This document shows, in pieces, positions 35,210 through 44,322 of a stretch of DNA of 64,000 nucleotides. The position numbers and the translations under genes were made by a program. Numbering within the stretch: the first letter of the stretch is position 1; each line of letters opens with the position of its first letter. Source of the stretch: Mesorhizobium sp. WSM3860 (lineage in GTDB: Bacteria; Pseudomonadota; Alphaproteobacteria; Rhizobiales; Rhizobiaceae); the NCBI RefSeq assembly GCF_002294995.1, contig NZ_NSGF01000013.1, positions 1-64,000 on the forward strand, in the 5' to 3' direction. The notes below the pieces were generated by a model. It saw nothing but the letters and a program-made list of their open reading frames with translations. It made no database searches and had not been told where the DNA came from.

Positions 35210-35649
35210 CCGACCAAGCCTATCAGCAGCGGACAGGCGCCTTTGCCGCCATGCTGATCAAGCACGCCGCATGGCCGGCCGCGATCGTGCTCGTCTGCGA
35301 CGGCTTCGCGCCTTTGGTCGCCTCGGCGCGCGGCGCGCTCCAGGCGCCAATCGCGGTGCTGGCGCTGTTGGTCGCCGCGGCAAGCGCCGTCGTGGTGCTT
35401 GGGTTTTCGGCGCTTCTCGCCTTCGACGCGCTGCTGTTCCGGCTGATGGCGAGCCATGACAATGAGCGTTCGGGATGCGCCGCGGTCGACGACCTGCTGG
35501 CGCGCATGCGGCTCAAGCCTGCCTCCTCCTCTCCGCGTCCGCTCGACGACCGCATCGCCGGAACGCGCCGCCTGCTTGCCAGGCAGCGTATCGCCTTCGC
35601 GATCTTCGTCATCGCGTTCCTGACAGCCGGATTCTGGATGCCGGGATGA
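35206..35649 (+). CDS. Small membrane protein in the lipid operon
   Basis: 147 residues from the ATG at 35206, overlapping the upstream stop (ATGA), and its own stop overlaps the next start in the same way. Hydrophobic segments near residues 20-40, 45-75 and 128-145 flank a charged middle (DDLLARMRLKP). No family recognised. The tight coupling suggests it is a subunit or accessory factor for the lipid enzymes. Confidence 0.75.
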   Translation: MTDQAYQQRTGAFAAMLIKHAAWPAAIVLVCDGFAPLVASARGALQAPIAVLALLVAAASAVVVLGFSALLAFDALLFRLMASHDNERSGCAAVDDLLARMRLKPASSSPRPLDDRIAGTRRLLARQRIAFAIFVIAFLTAGFWMPG

Positions 35650-36305
35650 ACAGGCTCTCGCTCCGGACCTTCACGCTGCTGCAGACGGCGACTTCCGTCG
35701 GCCTGTCCGCGCTGGCCCGGGCGGTGACCGGCGTGCGCCCGATCTGGAGCGGCTGCCAGCCATCGGACCGGCAGCGCATCTATTTCGCCAACCACACCAG
35801 CCATGGCGATTTCATCCTTTTGTCGGCCTGCCTCAGCGAAAGAGAACGCGCCACCACACATGCGGTCGCCGCCGCCGAATATTGGCGAAAGTCGCGGCTG
35901 CGCCGCTTCATCGCCGAGGACATGCTGTCCTCCGTGCTAATCAGCCGGCAATGGACGAGCCCGGAAGAGAACCCGATCTCCGTCATGCTTTCCGTTCTCG
36001 ACCGAGGTCACTCGCTGATCATCTTCCCGGAAGGCACGCGCAACATGAGCGCCGAGCTGCTGGCCTTCCGCTCCGGGCTCTACAATCTGTCGATGGCGCG
36101 GCCGGACGTCGAACTGATCCCGTGCTGGATCGAGAACATGTCGCGCGTGCTGCCCAAGGGCCAGTTCCTGCCGGTACCGCTGCTTTGCCGCGTCGTGTTC
36201 GGCGCTCCGGTGGCGGTGGCACCGGACGAGGAACGCCGGGCCTTCCTCGAACGCGCCCGGGCCGAACTTCTGGCGCTCAATCCGCGCCCTGATCGAGACG
36301 ATTGA
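35646..36305 (+). CDS. 1-acylglycerol-3-phosphate-type acyltransferase (PlsC family)
   Basis: 219 residues from the ATG at 35646. The catalytic HX4D motif is NHTSHGDFILL and the acyl-acceptor phosphate-binding motif is FPEGTRNMS. ERATTHAVAAAEYW lies between them. A lysophospholipid or lysophosphatidate acyltransferase is expected. This gene is an addition relative to the four-gene ynb set. Coupled to both neighbours by ATGA/TGATG overlaps. Confidence 0.9.
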   Translation: MNRLSLRTFTLLQTATSVGLSALARAVTGVRPIWSGCQPSDRQRIYFANHTSHGDFILLSACLSERERATTHAVAAAEYWRKSRLRRFIAEDMLSSVLISRQWTSPEENPISVMLSVLDRGHSLIIFPEGTRNMSAELLAFRSGLYNLSMARPDVELIPCWIENMSRVLPKGQFLPVPLLCRVVFGAPVAVAPDEERRAFLERARAELLALNPRPDRDD

Positions 36306-37240
36306 TGCGACACGAAATCAGCATCCTGATCATCGGCCTGTTCGTGGTGCTGACCACCGCCAGCGCCACCGCCGCGGTGCTTTCGGCGCGGGCGCCGAAG
36401 CCGCTCAGCGCGACGCTCACCAACCTCACCCAGCGCATCAACGCCTGGTGGGTCATGGTGGCGCTGATGACGGTCGCCTTCTTCTTCGGCCGCTACGGCA
36501 TGACCATCCTGTTCGCGCTGATCTCCTTCGCGGCGCTGCGCGAGTTCGTGACCTTGACGCACAGCCGCCGCAGCGACCATTGGGTTCTGCTGGGCATGTT
36601 CGGCATCGTCATTCCGTTCCAGTACTGGCTGGTGTGGACAGCCTGGTATGGGCTGTTCGTCATCTTCATCCCGGTCTACTGCTTCCTGCTTATGCCGGCG
36701 ATCACGGCGCTGCACGGCGACACCGAGCGCTTCCTGGAGCGCGTGTCGGCGCAGCAATGGGCGATCATGATCGCGGTCTATTGCGTCAGCCACGTCCCTG
36801 CGCTGCTGACGCTCAACGTGCCTGGCTTCGAGGGCCGCAACCTGCTGCTCGTCGCCTTCCTGATCATCGTCGTGCAGGGCAGCGACGTGCTGCAGTACAT
36901 CTTCGGCAAGCTGTTCGGAAAGCATCGCTTCTCGCCAAAGGTCTCCCCGTCGAAAACCTGGGAGGGGCTGATCGGCGGGCTCGTCGCCTCGAGCCTGCTC
37001 GGCGCGCTGCTCGCCTTCATCACGCCCTTCTCGCCGCTGCAGGCCTCGGCCGTCGCCTTCGTCGCCTGCACGATGGGGTTCCTCGGCGGGTTGGTCGCCT
37101 CCGCCATCAAGCGTGACCAAGGCGTCAAGGATTGGGGGCATCTGATCGAGGGCCATGGCGGCATGCTCGACCGCACCGACAGCCTGGTCTTTGCCGCGCC
37201 GATCTTCTTCCACCTCGTGCGCTATTTCTGGACGGTTTGA
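36305..37240 (+). CDS. CdsA-like phosphatidate cytidylyltransferase, YnbB-like
   Basis: 311 residues from the ATG at 36305 (overlapping the previous stop as TGATG). Eight or so helices. The C-terminal CdsA signature is intact: SAIKRDQGVKDWGHLIEGHG followed by GMLDRTDSL, including the Lys-Asp and Asp-Arg-x-Asp residues. It should make a CDP-activated lipid from phosphatidate and CTP, feeding the CDP-alcohol transferase that opens the operon. Housekeeping cdsA is expected elsewhere, so this is probably a dedicated copy. Confidence 0.9.
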   Translation: MRHEISILIIGLFVVLTTASATAAVLSARAPKPLSATLTNLTQRINAWWVMVALMTVAFFFGRYGMTILFALISFAALREFVTLTHSRRSDHWVLLGMFGIVIPFQYWLVWTAWYGLFVIFIPVYCFLLMPAITALHGDTERFLERVSAQQWAIMIAVYCVSHVPALLTLNVPGFEGRNLLLVAFLIIVVQGSDVLQYIFGKLFGKHRFSPKVSPSKTWEGLIGGLVASSLLGALLAFITPFSPLQASAVAFVACTMGFLGGLVASAIKRDQGVKDWGHLIEGHGGMLDRTDSLVFAAPIFFHLVRYFWTV

Positions 37241-37345
37241 GCGTCGGCATCGGCGTCTCCCTGCGCCGTTCCAAGGCCGCCTCACGCAAACATCGGAAAA
37301 TTTTCAGAAACCGTTCGGGATTTCCGGAGCCGGAAACGCCAAGAA

Positions 37346-37383
37346 GATCGGGCTGGCGAAAGACAGGCCGTAGTCGCCCGATC
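37346..37383. repeat. Inverted repeat between the lipid operon and the RND operon
   Basis: GATCGGGC at 37346-37353 pairs with GCCCGATC at 37376-37383 around a 22-base loop. There is no T-run, so it is not a classic terminator. A smaller hairpin TTTCCG-GAGC-CGGAAA precedes it at 37321-37336. Otherwise the 215-base gap shows nothing. Confidence 0.4.
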
Positions 37384-37455
37384 CCCTCTCCAGCCAATTG
37401 ATTTCCGGTCGCCGCATCCTCCCCGCGCGACCGCAACCTTGGTCATGGAGACAAC

Positions 37456-38592
37456 ATGATTGCACTTTTTCATAACAGGCCGCTGCGGCGCCGCCTTGTC
37501 GCCGGATCGATCGCCGTTCTTGCCTGCGGCGGCGCCATGGTCTGGCACGGCGCCAGAAGCGAGGCCTCGAACGTGAAGCCCGCCGCGGCCGAGACAAAGC
37601 TCGTCAAGGCCATCGCGGCCGTCCCGATGCTCAGCGCGGATACCCGCATCGCCATCGGCGAGATCCGGCCGAGGCTCGAAAGCGACCTCGGCTTCCGCGT
37701 ATCGGGCAAGCTGCTCGAACGCCTCGCCGAGATCGGCTCGACGGTGAAGAAGGGCGAGGTGCTCGCCCGCATCGAGGACCAGGACTATCGCAACCGGCTC
37801 GCCAGCGCCGAGGCTGATGTCGCGGCGGCACAGGCTGTGCTTGTCGAGGCAAGAGCTGCCGAGGCCCGCATCGGCGCGCTGCTCGGCAAGGGTTTTACCA
37901 CCCGCGCCAATTATGACGCGACATTGAAGAATCTGCGTTCGGCTGAGGCCAAGCTGAAGTCGGCGAACATCGCCTTCGACATGGCCAAGGACCAGCTCGG
38001 CTATACCGAGCTGCATGCGGAATTCGACGGCATCGTCACCGCCACCGGAGCCGAAGCCGGCCAGTCAGTCAATGTCGGGCAGATGGTGGTGCGGGTTGCC
38101 GATCCGGAGAGCCGCGACGCCGTGTTCTCGATCGCCGAAGCGGTCTTCGCCAACGCGCCCGATACGAAGCACCCGCCAAAAGTGACTGTTTCGCTGCTCA
38201 GCAATCCGGCGATCACTGCGGTCGGCAGCATCCGCGAGATCGCGCCGATGGCCGACGCCGCGACCCGCACCTTCCAGGTGAAGGTCTCGATCGAGAATGC
38301 GCCCAACGAGATGCGCTTCGGCGCGAGCGTCGCCGGCCGCGCCGAGATGGGCGGCGCGCCGGTCATGGTGCTGCCGGGCAGCGCGCTGTTCGACAAGGAC
38401 GGCAAGCCGGCCGTGTGGGTCGTGTCCGCCTCGTCGGCAGTGGAGCTCAAGCCGGTCACGGTTGCCCGCTACGAAACCGACCGTGTCGTGGTCAGCGGCG
38501 GACTCGCCAAGGGCGATCTGGTCGTCACCGCCGGCGTGAACCGGCTGCGGGAACACGAAAAAGTGCGTATCGTTGAAGGAGAGGAAAAATGA
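37456..38592 (+). CDS. RND efflux periplasmic adaptor subunit
   Basis: 378 residues. N-terminal helix (RLVAGSIAVLACGGAMVWHG) followed by the lipoyl half GKLLERLAEIGSTVKKGEVLARIE, a coiled-coil hairpin (about 115-170), the second lipoyl half LHAEFDGIVTATGAEAGQSV, then beta-barrel and membrane-proximal domains (PVMVLPGSALFDKDGKPAVWV). GGAG precedes the ATG. It links the RND pump encoded downstream to an outer-membrane channel not present here. Confidence 0.93.
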   Translation: MIALFHNRPLRRRLVAGSIAVLACGGAMVWHGARSEASNVKPAAAETKLVKAIAAVPMLSADTRIAIGEIRPRLESDLGFRVSGKLLERLAEIGSTVKKGEVLARIEDQDYRNRLASAEADVAAAQAVLVEARAAEARIGALLGKGFTTRANYDATLKNLRSAEAKLKSANIAFDMAKDQLGYTELHAEFDGIVTATGAEAGQSVNVGQMVVRVADPESRDAVFSIAEAVFANAPDTKHPPKVTVSLLSNPAITAVGSIREIAPMADAATRTFQVKVSIENAPNEMRFGASVAGRAEMGGAPVMVLPGSALFDKDGKPAVWVVSASSAVELKPVTVARYETDRVVVSGGLAKGDLVVTAGVNRLREHEKVRIVEGEEK

Positions 38593-40175
38593 CCATGTCC
38601 AAGACAAAGGTCCTGATCGCCGGCGCCGGCCCGACCGGGCTGACGCTCGCTCTCTGGCTGACCAGGCTCGGTGTCCCGGTCCGCATCTTCGACAAGGCCA
38701 CCGGTCCGGGCGAAACCTCGCGCGCGCTCGCCGTCCAGGCGCGCACGCTGGAGTTCCATCGCCAGATCGGCATCGTCGAGGACATCCTTGCCGAGGGCAT
38801 CCGGCTGGAGCGGCTTACCATACATACGCCGGCCGGCGTCGCCGCCAGGCTGCCGCTGTCGGATTTCGGCCGCGGCATCAGCCGCTATTCCTTCGCCTTC
38901 GCCCTGCCGCAGGATATCCACGAGCGCGTGCTGATCACGCATCTGGAGCGCGCCGGCGTCGAGGTCGAGCGCGGTACGGAGCTCGTTGCTTTTCAGGACA
39001 AGGGTGACGCGGTCATCGCGACCCTTTCCCGGAATGGCAAGACCGAGACGGTCAGCGCAGCCTATCTTGCCGGCTGCGACGGCGCTCGCAGCGCCGTACG
39101 CCACGGCCTGAACATCGGCTTCCCCGGCGGCACCTACGAACAGTCGTTCTACGTCGCCGACGTGAGAGGCAGTGGCGAAATCACTCCCAACGGCATGGAC
39201 ACGACGATCAGCAGCTACGGCTTCGCCATCGTCATGCCGGTCCGGCAGTCCGGTTCGGTGAGGCTGATCGGCATAGTGCCGAAGGCGCATGAGGCCGACG
39301 AGACGATCACTTTCGAGGCGATCCGCGCCGATGTCGAGCGCGACACCGGCGTCAAGGTCGAGGAGGTCAACTGGTTCTCGACCTATCGCGTCCATCATCG
39401 CGTCGCCGAGCGCTTCCGCGCCGGCCGCGTGTTCCTCGTCGGCGATGCCGGCCACATCCACAGCCCGGCCGGCGGCCAGGGCATGAACACCGGCATGGGC
39501 GACGCGGTGAACCTGGCGTGGAAGCTCGCTGCTGTGGTCCAGGGCCGGGCCGATCCGCGCCTGCTCGACAGCTACGAGCCGGAGCGCATCGCCTTTGCCC
39601 ACAAGCTGATCGAAAGCACCGACAAGGTGTTCCGCTTCATCACCAACCGCTCGCGGCTGGTCGGCCTGTTCCGGCGTTACGTGATGCCGAAGGTCTTGAA
39701 CATCGGGCTCCACACATCGTTCGGGTCGCGCGCATTCTTCGGCGTGATCTCGCAGACGGCGATCGAGTACCGCGCCGGGCCGATCAGCTCGGGCATGGCG
39801 GGCAAGGTCAGCGGCGGCGATCGCCTGCCCTATGTCGCCGGCAACGTCATGGGCGCGGGGAGCGACAATCTCGAGCCGCTGCGGTCGCTCGACTGGCAGG
39901 TCCATGTCTATGGCGAAGTCAATTGCGATTTCCGGGCGATGCTCGCGCCGACAGGAATTGCTGTGCATGCCTTCGCCTGGACAGAAGCAGCCGGGAAAGC
40001 CGGCCTGCAGCGCGACGCAGCCTATCTGGTCAGGCCCGACGGCCATGTCGCGCTTGCCTCGCCGGTCCAGGAAGCAGCCGCCTTCCAGCGCTATCTCGCC
40101 GGCCTCGCCATCCGGCCGAGAACCGCCGAGCGCGCGCCCTACCGTGTGCCGGGCACCATGCACAGCCTGGCCTGA
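38589..40175 (+). CDS. FAD-dependent aromatic-hydroxylase-type monooxygenase
   Basis: 528 residues, start overlapping the adaptor stop (ATGA) with GGAGAGG before it. Motifs in order: KVLIAGAGPTGLTLALWL (Rossmann GxGxxG), AGCDGARSAVRHGL (DG motif), and FLVGDAGHIHSPAGGQGMNT (second FAD motif, GD). This is the group A flavoprotein hydroxylase family (PheA, MhpA, TetX). It normally oxidises phenolic or polyketide compounds with NAD(P)H. Placement between adaptor and pump suggests it modifies a compound that the pump exports. Confidence 0.92.
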   Translation: MTMSKTKVLIAGAGPTGLTLALWLTRLGVPVRIFDKATGPGETSRALAVQARTLEFHRQIGIVEDILAEGIRLERLTIHTPAGVAARLPLSDFGRGISRYSFAFALPQDIHERVLITHLERAGVEVERGTELVAFQDKGDAVIATLSRNGKTETVSAAYLAGCDGARSAVRHGLNIGFPGGTYEQSFYVADVRGSGEITPNGMDTTISSYGFAIVMPVRQSGSVRLIGIVPKAHEADETITFEAIRADVERDTGVKVEEVNWFSTYRVHHRVAERFRAGRVFLVGDAGHIHSPAGGQGMNTGMGDAVNLAWKLAAVVQGRADPRLLDSYEPERIAFAHKLIESTDKVFRFITNRSRLVGLFRRYVMPKVLNIGLHTSFGSRAFFGVISQTAIEYRAGPISSGMAGKVSGGDRLPYVAGNVMGAGSDNLEPLRSLDWQVHVYGEVNCDFRAMLAPTGIAVHAFAWTEAAGKAGLQRDAAYLVRPDGHVALASPVQEAAAFQRYLAGLAIRPRTAERAPYRVPGTMHSLA

Positions 40176-40293
40176 ATTGCGACAGTGCCCGCCAAGCGGC
40201 GGGCGTTGACCGAACCCAAACCGTCATTTGTTTTGGCCAGCCGGCAAGCGCCGGCGGAGCGCGCTTGCGCGCGCCCTGAAAAGGAACCGCATC

Positions 40294-43200
40294 ATGACCA
40301 GCTTCAATCTTTCCGAATGGGCGCTGCGCCACCGCAGCTTCATCGTCTATCTGATGATCGCGGCCGCACTTGCCGGCCTGTACGCCTATGGCGGCCTCGG
40401 CCGCGAAGAGGACCCGGCCTTCACCATCAAGACCATGGTGGTGAAGACGATGTGGCCGGGCGCCAGCACCAGCGACACGGTGGAGCAGATCACCGATCGC
40501 ATCGAGAAGAAGCTCGAGGAGCTGCCGGACCTCGACTACGTCAAGAGCTACACCAAGCCCGGCGAATCCGTCGTCTTCGTGAACCTCAAGGACACGGTCG
40601 CGGGCGACCGGGTGCAGCCGCTCTGGTACCAGGTGCGCAAGAAGCTCGACGACATCAAGCCGACGCTGCCGTCCGGCGTGCAGGGCCCGTTCTACAATGA
40701 CGAGTTCGGCGACACCTATTCGCTGATCTACGCGCTCACCTCCGACTGCCTCAGCCATCGCGAGTTGAAGGACCTGGCCACCAGCCTGCGCGCCCGGCTG
40801 CTGACGGTCAAGGATGTCGCCAAGGTCGACCTCATCGGCCAGCAGGACGAGAAGATCTATCTGGAATTCTCGACGCAGAAGGTGGCGGCACTCGGCCTCG
40901 ATGTCGGCACGCTGTCGCAGGCGCTGCAGGCGCAGAACGCGCTGACGCCGAGCGGCACGGTCGATGCCGGCCCGGAGCGCATCGCCATTCGCGTCTCCGG
41001 CAGCTTCACCTCCGAGGAAAGCCTCAAGGCGATCAACTTCTACGCCAACGGCCACTATTTCCGGCTGGGCGACGTCGCCGAGGTCAAGCGCGCCTATTCC
41101 GACCCGCCGCAGCCGATGTTCCGCTTCAACGGCAAGCCTGCGGTCGGCATCGCCGTCTCGATGACTTCGGGCGGCGACGCGCTGGCGCTGGGCGAGACCA
41201 TCAAGGAGAAGATGCATGAGATGCAGGCCGAGCTGCCGCTCGGCGCCGAGCTCGGCCTGGTCGCCGACCAGTCGCATGTGGTCGAAGAATCCGTCGGCGA
41301 GTTCACCAAGAGTCTCGGCGAGGCGATCGCCATCGTGCTCGCCGTCTCGCTGCTGGCGCTCGGCTGGCGTCCCGGCGTCGTCGTGGCGGTCGCCATCCCG
41401 CTGGTTCTGGCGATCACCTTCGTCACCATGGAGTATTTCGGCATCTCGCTGCAGCGCATCTCGCTCGGCGCGCTGATCATCGCCCTCGGCCTGCTCGTCG
41501 ACGATGCCATGATCGCGGTCGAGATGATGATCTCGCGCATGGAGGAAGGCTACGACAAGATCTCGGCCGCCACCTATGCCTATACCTCCACCGCCTTCCC
41601 GATGCTCACCGGCACGCTGGTGACGATCGCCGGCTTCGTGCCGGTCGGCTTCGCCAAGAGCGGCGCCGGCGAATACTGCTTCTCGCTCTTCGCTGTCGTG
41701 GCGATCGCGCTCGTCGTCTCCTGGGTGGTCGCGGTGCTGTTCACGCCGCTCACCGGCGTCTTCCTGCTGCCCGATCGCATCAAGGGTCATGGTGGCAGCC
41801 ATCAACCCTCGCGCATCGCCCGCGGTTTCCAGGCGCTGCTCGAGATGGCGATGCGGGCGAAGTGGCTGGTGCTGTCGGCGACGGCCGGACTGTTCGCGCT
41901 CTCCGTCGTGGCGATGGGCTTCGTCGGCCAGGAGTTCTTCCCGAAGTCCGACCGGCCCGAGGTCATGCTCGACCTCACTCTGCCGCGCACCGCTTCGATC
42001 AAGGCGACGGATGCCGTGGTCGAGCGCGTCGAGAAGCTGCTCGCCGCCGATCCGGATATCGACCACTGGAGCTTCTATGTCGGCCAGGGCGCGGTGCGCT
42101 TCTACCTGCCGCTCGACGCGCAGCTCGCCAACGACTTCTTCGCCCAGGCGGTGGTCGTGACCAAGGGGCACGCCGTGCGCCAGGCAGTCATCGACCGGCT
42201 GGAGAAGCAGCTGTCGACTGGCTTCGACGACGTCATGGCCCGCGTCACCCCGCTGGAGCTCGGCCCGCCGGTCGGCTGGCCGCTTAAGTTCCGCGTCAGC
42301 GGTCCGGATCCGGACAAGACGCGCAGCCTGGCGCAGCAGTTCGCGCAGGTGCTGGGCAGCGATGCCTCGGTGCGCAACATCAACTACGACTGGAACGAGC
42401 CGGCCAAGGTCATCAAGGTCGATGTCGACCAGGACCGGGCGCGCGCGCTGGGCATCTCCTCGCAGCAGCTGTCGGAGACGATCAACGCGGTGCTCTCCGG
42501 CTCGAAGATCACGCAGATGCGCGACGACACCTACCTCGTCGACATCGTCGCCCGCGCGGTGGAAACCGAACGCGCCAGCATCGACACGCTGCGCGGCCTG
42601 ACGATCAGCGCGTCCGGCGGACGGCGGGTGCCGCTGGAACAGGTGGCGAAGCTCTCCTACCAGACCGAGCCGCCGCTGATCTGGCGCCGCGGCCGCCTGC
42701 CGACCGTGACCGTCCAGGCCGATGTCGCGCCCGGCGAAAATGCCACCCTGGTCACGCGGCGGCTGGAGAGCGCCATCGCCACCTTCAAGGCGGAACTGCC
42801 GGCGCGCTACAGCGTCGAGCAGGGCGGCGTGATCGAGGACAGCGCCAAGGCGCAGGCCAGCATCTTCGTGGTCTTCCCGCTGATGCTGTTCATCATGGCG
42901 ACCGTCCTGATGGTGCAGCTGATGAGCTTCCAGCGCCTGGTGCTGGTGCTGCTCACGGCTCCGCTTGCGATCATCGGCGTGGCCGGCGCGCTGCTCTTGT
43001 CGGGCGCTCCGATGGGCTTCGTCGCGATCCTCGGCGTCATGTCGCTGATCGGCATGGTAATCCGCAACTCGGTGATCCTGATCGCGCAGATCGACCAGCA
43101 CATCGCCGCCGGCGAGGAACCATGGGCGGCGGTGATCAGCGCCACCACGCATCGGTTGCGGCCGATCTTGCTCACGGCGGCGGCCGCCATCCTCGGCATG

Positions 43201-43398
43201 ATCCCGATCGCGCCGACGGTGTTCTGGGGGCCAATGGCCTACGCGGTGATGGGCGGGCTTTTGGTGGCGACCGTGCTGACGCTGGTCTTCCTGCCGACGC
43301 TCTACGTCGCCTGGTTCGGCATCAAGGCGCCGGCCGAGAGCACACCCGCCGCCGAACCGACCACGGCCGCAGCCGAGTCCCAGCCGCTGGCGGCCTGA
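40294..43398 (+). CDS. RND-family efflux pump, inner-membrane permease
   Basis: 1034 residues from the ATG at 40294 (AAGGA 8 bases upstream), full length for the family, with 12 helices and two large periplasmic loops. The proton-relay region is IALGLLVDDAMIAVEMMISR near residue 410, which carries the adjacent aspartates of helix 4. The first helix is followed by GGLGREEDPAF, typical of the MdtB/CusA-like heavy RND group that uses similar wording. Substrate is unknown; the neighbouring hydroxylase points to aromatic compounds. Confidence 0.95.
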   Translation: MTSFNLSEWALRHRSFIVYLMIAAALAGLYAYGGLGREEDPAFTIKTMVVKTMWPGASTSDTVEQITDRIEKKLEELPDLDYVKSYTKPGESVVFVNLKDTVAGDRVQPLWYQVRKKLDDIKPTLPSGVQGPFYNDEFGDTYSLIYALTSDCLSHRELKDLATSLRARLLTVKDVAKVDLIGQQDEKIYLEFSTQKVAALGLDVGTLSQALQAQNALTPSGTVDAGPERIAIRVSGSFTSEESLKAINFYANGHYFRLGDVAEVKRAYSDPPQPMFRFNGKPAVGIAVSMTSGGDALALGETIKEKMHEMQAELPLGAELGLVADQSHVVEESVGEFTKSLGEAIAIVLAVSLLALGWRPGVVVAVAIPLVLAITFVTMEYFGISLQRISLGALIIALGLLVDDAMIAVEMMISRMEEGYDKISAATYAYTSTAFPMLTGTLVTIAGFVPVGFAKSGAGEYCFSLFAVVAIALVVSWVVAVLFTPLTGVFLLPDRIKGHGGSHQPSRIARGFQALLEMAMRAKWLVLSATAGLFALSVVAMGFVGQEFFPKSDRPEVMLDLTLPRTASIKATDAVVERVEKLLAADPDIDHWSFYVGQGAVRFYLPLDAQLANDFFAQAVVVTKGHAVRQAVIDRLEKQLSTGFDDVMARVTPLELGPPVGWPLKFRVSGPDPDKTRSLAQQFAQVLGSDASVRNINYDWNEPAKVIKVDVDQDRARALGISSQQLSETINAVLSGSKITQMRDDTYLVDIVARAVETERASIDTLRGLTISASGGRRVPLEQVAKLSYQTEPPLIWRRGRLPTVTVQADVAPGENATLVTRRLESAIATFKAELPARYSVEQGGVIEDSAKAQASIFVVFPLMLFIMATVLMVQLMSFQRLVLVLLTAPLAIIGVAGALLLSGAPMGFVAILGVMSLIGMVIRNSVILIAQIDQHIAAGEEPWAAVISATTHRLRPILLTAAAAILGMIPIAPTVFWGPMAYAVMGGLLVATVLTLVFLPTLYVAWFGIKAPAESTPAAEPTTAAAESQPLAA

Positions 43399-43473
43399 GC
43401 GGCGCTTCCTCCCAACAGCCACGGCGGACGCCGCCGTGGCGACCTTTATCACCCAAGACGGAAAGGAACGATC

Positions 43474-43887
43474 ATGACACCCTTCTTTGGCAATCTTCTC
43501 GTTCGCATCAACGCCGGCTTCCTGATCCTTGCTTCCGCAGGCGGGCTCGCCACCGACATTGCCGGCTCGTTCTTCGGGCGCGGGGCTGAAGCTGTGCTGC
43601 TCAGCAATGCGCCCGGCACCGGCATCGGCTTCATCGAGGCGCATGGGCTGGCCCTGATCATCGGCGTGACGCTGTGGCGCATCGCCTACTCCCGCAACTG
43701 GCACGCCGTGCTGGCTGCCGTGCACGTGCTGCTCGGAACGGCAAATCTTCTGTTCTGGCAGTTCTTCATTGCCGCCGATGTGCTCGTCGTCGGCTACGTC
43801 ACAACCGCGGCGCACTGGCTGTTCGTGGTTGCTCACCTTGCGGCGCTGACGGGTTCGACCCGGCTTGCCGCTTCAGCCTCCCACTAG
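43474..43887 (+). CDS. Small four-helix membrane protein
   Basis: 137 residues, AAAGGA 6 bases before the ATG. Helices near 10-30, 52-67, 75-95 and 100-128. ALIIGVTLWRIAYSRNWHAVLAAVHVLL is reminiscent of small DoxX-like or DUF4345-like proteins (part shown: ALIIGVTLWRIAYSRNWHAV). Function unknown. It follows the RND gene by 75 bases and may share its transcript. Confidence 0.75.
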   Translation: MTPFFGNLLVRINAGFLILASAGGLATDIAGSFFGRGAEAVLLSNAPGTGIGFIEAHGLALIIGVTLWRIAYSRNWHAVLAAVHVLLGTANLLFWQFFIAADVLVVGYVTTAAHWLFVVAHLAALTGSTRLAASASH

Positions 43888-43917
43888 AACTCAACACCAA
43901 CTTCAGGAGAAATGAAA

Positions 43918-44247
43918 ATGCCTCTGAAATCCTTCAGGAAAATGCGCTCGGCCGCTGCGTTGCTCGCGATCGGCCTTGCCGTCGAGATCGTCGGCTCGGC
44001 GGTGCCGGCCCTGTCGCTTGTCGGTACCGCCGAGGCCCGCATCGGCGCGCCCTGGACACCGCGCAGCGCAGCGGGTGTCGCCCGGCGCGCCACGACATGG
44101 CGGGTGCTGAGGCACACGACCGCCTGGGTCGCCACGCTCCCGGCAGGCTGCGTTCGCACCAAGGTCAACGGCTTCGACGTCTGGCGCTGCGGCAGCACCT
44201 ACTACCGGGCCTACCAAGGCCGCTACATCGTCGTCGTCGTCGATTGA
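43918..44247 (+). CDS. Small secreted protein of unknown function
   Basis: 109 residues from ATG 43918, chosen over ATG 43912 because AGGAGA lies 7 bases before it. A signal peptide (MRSAAALLAIGLAVEIVGSAVPALS region) is followed by a short basic domain with two cysteines (AGCVRTKVNGFDVWRCGSTYY), probably a disulfide, and a Tyr/Val-rich end. A strong hairpin with T-run follows the stop. Confidence 0.7.
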   Translation: MPLKSFRKMRSAAALLAIGLAVEIVGSAVPALSLVGTAEARIGAPWTPRSAAGVARRATTWRVLRHTTAWVATLPAGCVRTKVNGFDVWRCGSTYYRAYQGRYIVVVVD

Positions 44248-44266
44248 GGCGGCTCGGGCACAGCCC

Positions 44267-44322
44267 AAAGCGCGTCGCGCTGAAACGGATTCAGGCGACG
44301 CGCTTTAGGTCTTTTTGTTTTT
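44267..44322 (+). terminator. Rho-independent terminator-like hairpin
   Basis: AAAGCGCGTCG at 44267-44277 pairs with CGACGCGCTTT at 44296-44306; an inner CTGAA/TTCAG stem extends it. CTTTTTGTTTTT follows. It terminates the transcript of the small secreted protein. Confidence 0.8.

Noticed and set aside
40030..43836. A 1268-codon frame opposite the RND pump, plus similar long frames opposite rluB and groEL
   Set aside because: These are antisense shadows of clearly conserved genes, have unnatural composition and cross gene boundaries.
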